Positions 5,059 to 6,205 of a stretch of DNA of 6,205 nucleotides are shown here, piece after piece (positions within the stretch are counted from its first letter, which is position 1; every line of letters starts with the position of its first letter). The stretch is taken from positions 1 to 6,205 of the forward strand of contig PMST01000261.1 of NCBI GenBank assembly GCA_003168295.1, in the 5' to 3' direction. The DNA comes from Actinomycetota bacterium (GTDB lineage Bacteria; Actinomycetota; Actinomycetes; Streptosporangiales; Streptosporangiaceae). The translations under genes were made by a program, and so were the position numbers. Under the pieces are notes generated by a model. The model ran no database searches. It was given only the letters and a program-made list of their open reading frames with translations, and was not told the origin of the DNA.

Positions 5059-5553
5059 TTAGCGGGGATGCAAGTCCATGCGCAGCCGGATCGTCGTTCC
5101 GGTCTGATCGGAGAGAATTTCGACCTGGTCGCACACCTCGTTGACAATCCAGAGCCCGTGCCCGCCCCTGGCCTCCAGGGAAGGACGGCGGCGGCCCGCG
5201 AGCGGATCGGTAATGGTCCCCTCGTCCTGTATCTGGCAGACGATCTCCTTGGTGTCGTACCAGATCTGCAGGCTTCCCGGGGACTTGGCGTGCCGGACCG
5301 TGTTGGCCGCCACCTCGCTGACCGCGAGCACCAGGTCGATCGCGCGGGCCTCGCTCAGGCCGGCGGTGATGGCGTACCGCTGCACGACGGCGCGGATAGC
5401 CGCCAGGTCAGTGGTGTAGGTGTACGACATGGGGTCATGCGCCGACGGGGACGACGGGAAGGCAGAGCCATCGCCCGCCGCCTGGGAGACCGGCGGGCGG
5501 GCGGGCGCTTCTGCCGCAGTTTTGCGCCGCGCGGTCTCGGCATCCCGGGCCAT
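5059..5553 (-). CDS. RsbW-like HATPase anti-sigma factor / serine kinase
   Basis: This 164-residue protein has a disordered Ala/Pro/Ser-rich N-terminal tail (1-41) and a GHKL-type ATPase domain (about 42-164). The N box reads LVLAVSEVAANTVRHA, with E80 and N84 as the expected Mg-ATP residues. The G1 box is QDEGTITDPLAG (about 109-120) and the G2 box is GGHGLWIVNEVCDQVEI (about 130-146). The domain resembles the ATPase half of actinobacterial MEDS-HATPase proteins, but no MEDS domain is present. In the family, such proteins phosphorylate a STAS partner and sequester a sigma factor or other target. The STAS gene immediately downstream is the obvious partner. The frame stays open to 5649, but 5554-5649 has low GC at third positions and contains promoter-like TATATA, so I chose ATG 5553. 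No strong ribosome site precedes it, and ATG 5430, which begins the folded domain, is an alternative. Confidence 0.85.
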   Translation of the reverse strand: MARDAETARRKTAAEAPARPPVSQAAGDGSAFPSSPSAHDPMSYTYTTDLAAIRAVVQRYAITAGLSEARAIDLVLAVSEVAANTVRHAKSPGSLQIWYDTKEIVCQIQDEGTITDPLAGRRRPSLEARGGHGLWIVNEVCDQVEILSDQTGTTIRLRMDLHPR

Positions 5554-5740
5554 CAGCAGACACGATACACCGGCCCGGAAAACGACCGGCAGAGATGGTA
5601 CTTGTGTCGCGAAGGACCGAATGTGCGGTATATAGGTTCCCGCCCGCACGTGTATCCGCCGCCAGCGGGGTAGCAGTGAATACGTCTCGACTTCGCGGCT
5701 CTTCGGAAAAGCAGGAGCCGCCCGTCTTTGGGAGGTTCAT
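5554..5740. promoter_or_regulatory. Divergent promoter region between the ATPase gene and the small membrane protein gene
   Basis: This 187-base stretch separates two genes that start in opposite directions. It is less GC-rich than the flanking genes. On the minus strand TATATA (5637-5632) is a possible -10 for the ATPase gene, with no convincing -35. A 7-bp hairpin GCGGCTC / GAGCCGC (5695-5701 / 5715-5721) lies 19 bases upstream of the small gene and close to its GGGAGG ribosome site. I could not identify a confident plus-strand promoter. Confidence 0.35.
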
Positions 5741-5938
5741 ATGCGAGTCGGAGGGCTCGTCATCTTGATTTGGCTCATAATTGGAGCGATAGCCGCCGGT
5801 CAGCGCGGCTATTACGACTCTTCCTCGACAACCTGTGCCCACGCGGGCACGATCCTCGTCACCGTCCTGGCAGGCCCGCTTAACTACGTGGGCGTGAACC
5901 CGAAGGTCGCATGCAAGGCGCCGCAGCCGTCCGGGTGA
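5741..5938 (+). CDS. Small conserved-type membrane protein, function unknown
   Basis: A 65-residue peptide starts with ATG at 5741 behind a strong GGGAGG five bases upstream. Residues 4-20 (GGLVILIWLIIGAIAAG) form a clear membrane helix ending in QRGYY. A polar stretch with Cys32 follows, then a second moderately hydrophobic segment (about 35-51) and the tail GVNPKVACKAPQPSG with Cys58. I recall similar short proteins with a GPLNY-GVNPK motif in many actinomycetes, all annotated as hypothetical. The gap to the next gene is only 17 bases, so the two are likely co-transcribed. Codons such as TTG, ATT and ATA are more frequent than in the signalling genes to the left. The two cysteines could pair outside the membrane, but that is a guess. 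Confidence 0.8.
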   Translation: MRVGGLVILIWLIIGAIAAGQRGYYDSSSTTCAHAGTILVTVLAGPLNYVGVNPKVACKAPQPSG

Positions 5939-5955
5939 TCTCCGTAAGGAACAAA

Positions 5956-6205
5956 ATGACATCAGTAAAGGAATCCGCCAAGCGAGAATCGGTCTTCGAC
6001 CGAATTGCGGATTCTGTATCTGCCGCAATGGGGCGGCCAGCCAATATCATGGTCTGGCTGGTGCTGGTGGTCGGGTGGACGGCGCTCTTCGCAGCGCACA
6101 TCGTCAGCGCCAATGCCAACTTCCTGCCGGGATGGTTTACGGGAACGGCCTTCAACTTCCCACTGAACCTGGTGACGACGGTGGCAGAGCTGTTCATCGG
6201 ATTTC
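5956..6205 (+). CDS. Low-affinity iron permease-like membrane protein (partial at window edge)
   Basis: The first 83 codons are present and the gene runs off the right edge. The start is ATG at 5956 with AAGGA (5946-5950) five bases upstream. The visible protein has a charged, amphipathic start (ESVFDRIADSVSAAMGRP, 11-28), a membrane helix (about 31-50, NIMVWLVLVVGWTALFAAHI) and the motif FNFPLNLVTTVAELFIGF (66-83) entering a second helix. This order and the NFPLN...TT..ELFIGF motif fit the small proteins grouped as low-affinity iron permeases, although a transport role is poorly proven for bacterial members. It follows the 65-residue membrane protein gene closely and probably shares its transcript. 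The first 30 codons contain many A/T-ending codons. The family call rests on recalled motif similarity and half a protein. Confidence 0.6.
   Translation, partial: MTSVKESAKRESVFDRIADSVSAAMGRPANIMVWLVLVVGWTALFAAHIVSANANFLPGWFTGTAFNFPLNLVTTVAELFIGF

Noticed and set aside
5554..5649. N-terminal extension of the ATPase from 5649
   Set aside because: Third codon positions are not GC-rich, unlike the rest of the gene, and the stretch contains promoter-like TATATA.
4576..5673. 365-codon plus-strand open frame across the STAS and ATPase genes
   Set aside because: It is antisense to two recognisable proteins, has no family motifs and spans intergenic hairpins and promoter regions.
5435..6028. 197-codon minus-strand open frame across the small membrane protein gene
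   Set aside because: It overlaps a plus-strand gene with a strong ribosome site and family-like motifs, and the translated product is unlike any protein I know.

Overview
This window looks like chromosomal DNA from a high-GC actinomycete. Real genes use mostly G/C third positions, GTG starts are common, and the protein families are typical of that phylum: a poly-HAMP kinase, an ANTAR/GAF/PAS/PP2C phosphatase, and short RsbW- and RsbV-like proteins. I cannot name the genus from sequence alone. There are no rRNA or tRNA genes, CRISPR arrays, transposases or obvious integration scars.

Layout. On the left edge, a minus-strand gene (1-233, truncated by the window) begins a soluble HAMP-domain sensor kinase. 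A 201-base divergent promoter region separates it from a plus-strand gene (435-2888) for a multidomain PP2C/SpoIIE-type phosphatase. A 285-base convergent gap holds a strong GC-rich hairpin (3096-3127) that probably terminates transcription from both sides. Three minus-strand genes follow. In transcription order they are an RsbW-like ATPase (5553-5059), a STAS-domain anti-sigma antagonist (4998-4648) and a GT4-type glycosyltransferase (4394-3174). A terminator-like hairpin and a roughly 250-base gap separate the STAS gene from the glycosyltransferase gene. On the right edge, diverging from the ATPase gene, are a 65-residue membrane peptide gene (5741-5938) and the start of a low-affinity iron permease-like gene (5956 to the window end).

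How the genes may work together. The phosphatase, STAS protein and ATPase are the three classical parts of a partner-switching circuit. In such circuits the ATPase/kinase phosphorylates the STAS protein and holds a target such as a sigma factor, while a sensory PP2C phosphatase dephosphorylates the STAS protein and frees the target. The window contains no sigma factor, so the target is unknown. The phosphatase carries an N-terminal ANTAR-like (RNA-binding) region, a GAF and two PAS domains, so it may respond to several inputs. The adjacent HAMP kinase may belong to the same sensory locus.

The least expected feature is the leader of the glycosyltransferase gene (about 4395-4560). It holds three overlapping inverted repeats. 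One forms a 15-bp stem that runs into the Shine-Dalgarno sequence, and its loop can pair with a second segment upstream. A candidate promoter would start the RNA on the first base of the outermost repeat, and a short reading frame runs through the structure. This looks like a candidate cis-regulatory RNA switch, though a DNA operator is also possible. The glycosyltransferase itself departs from the usual GT4 donor-binding motifs at several positions.
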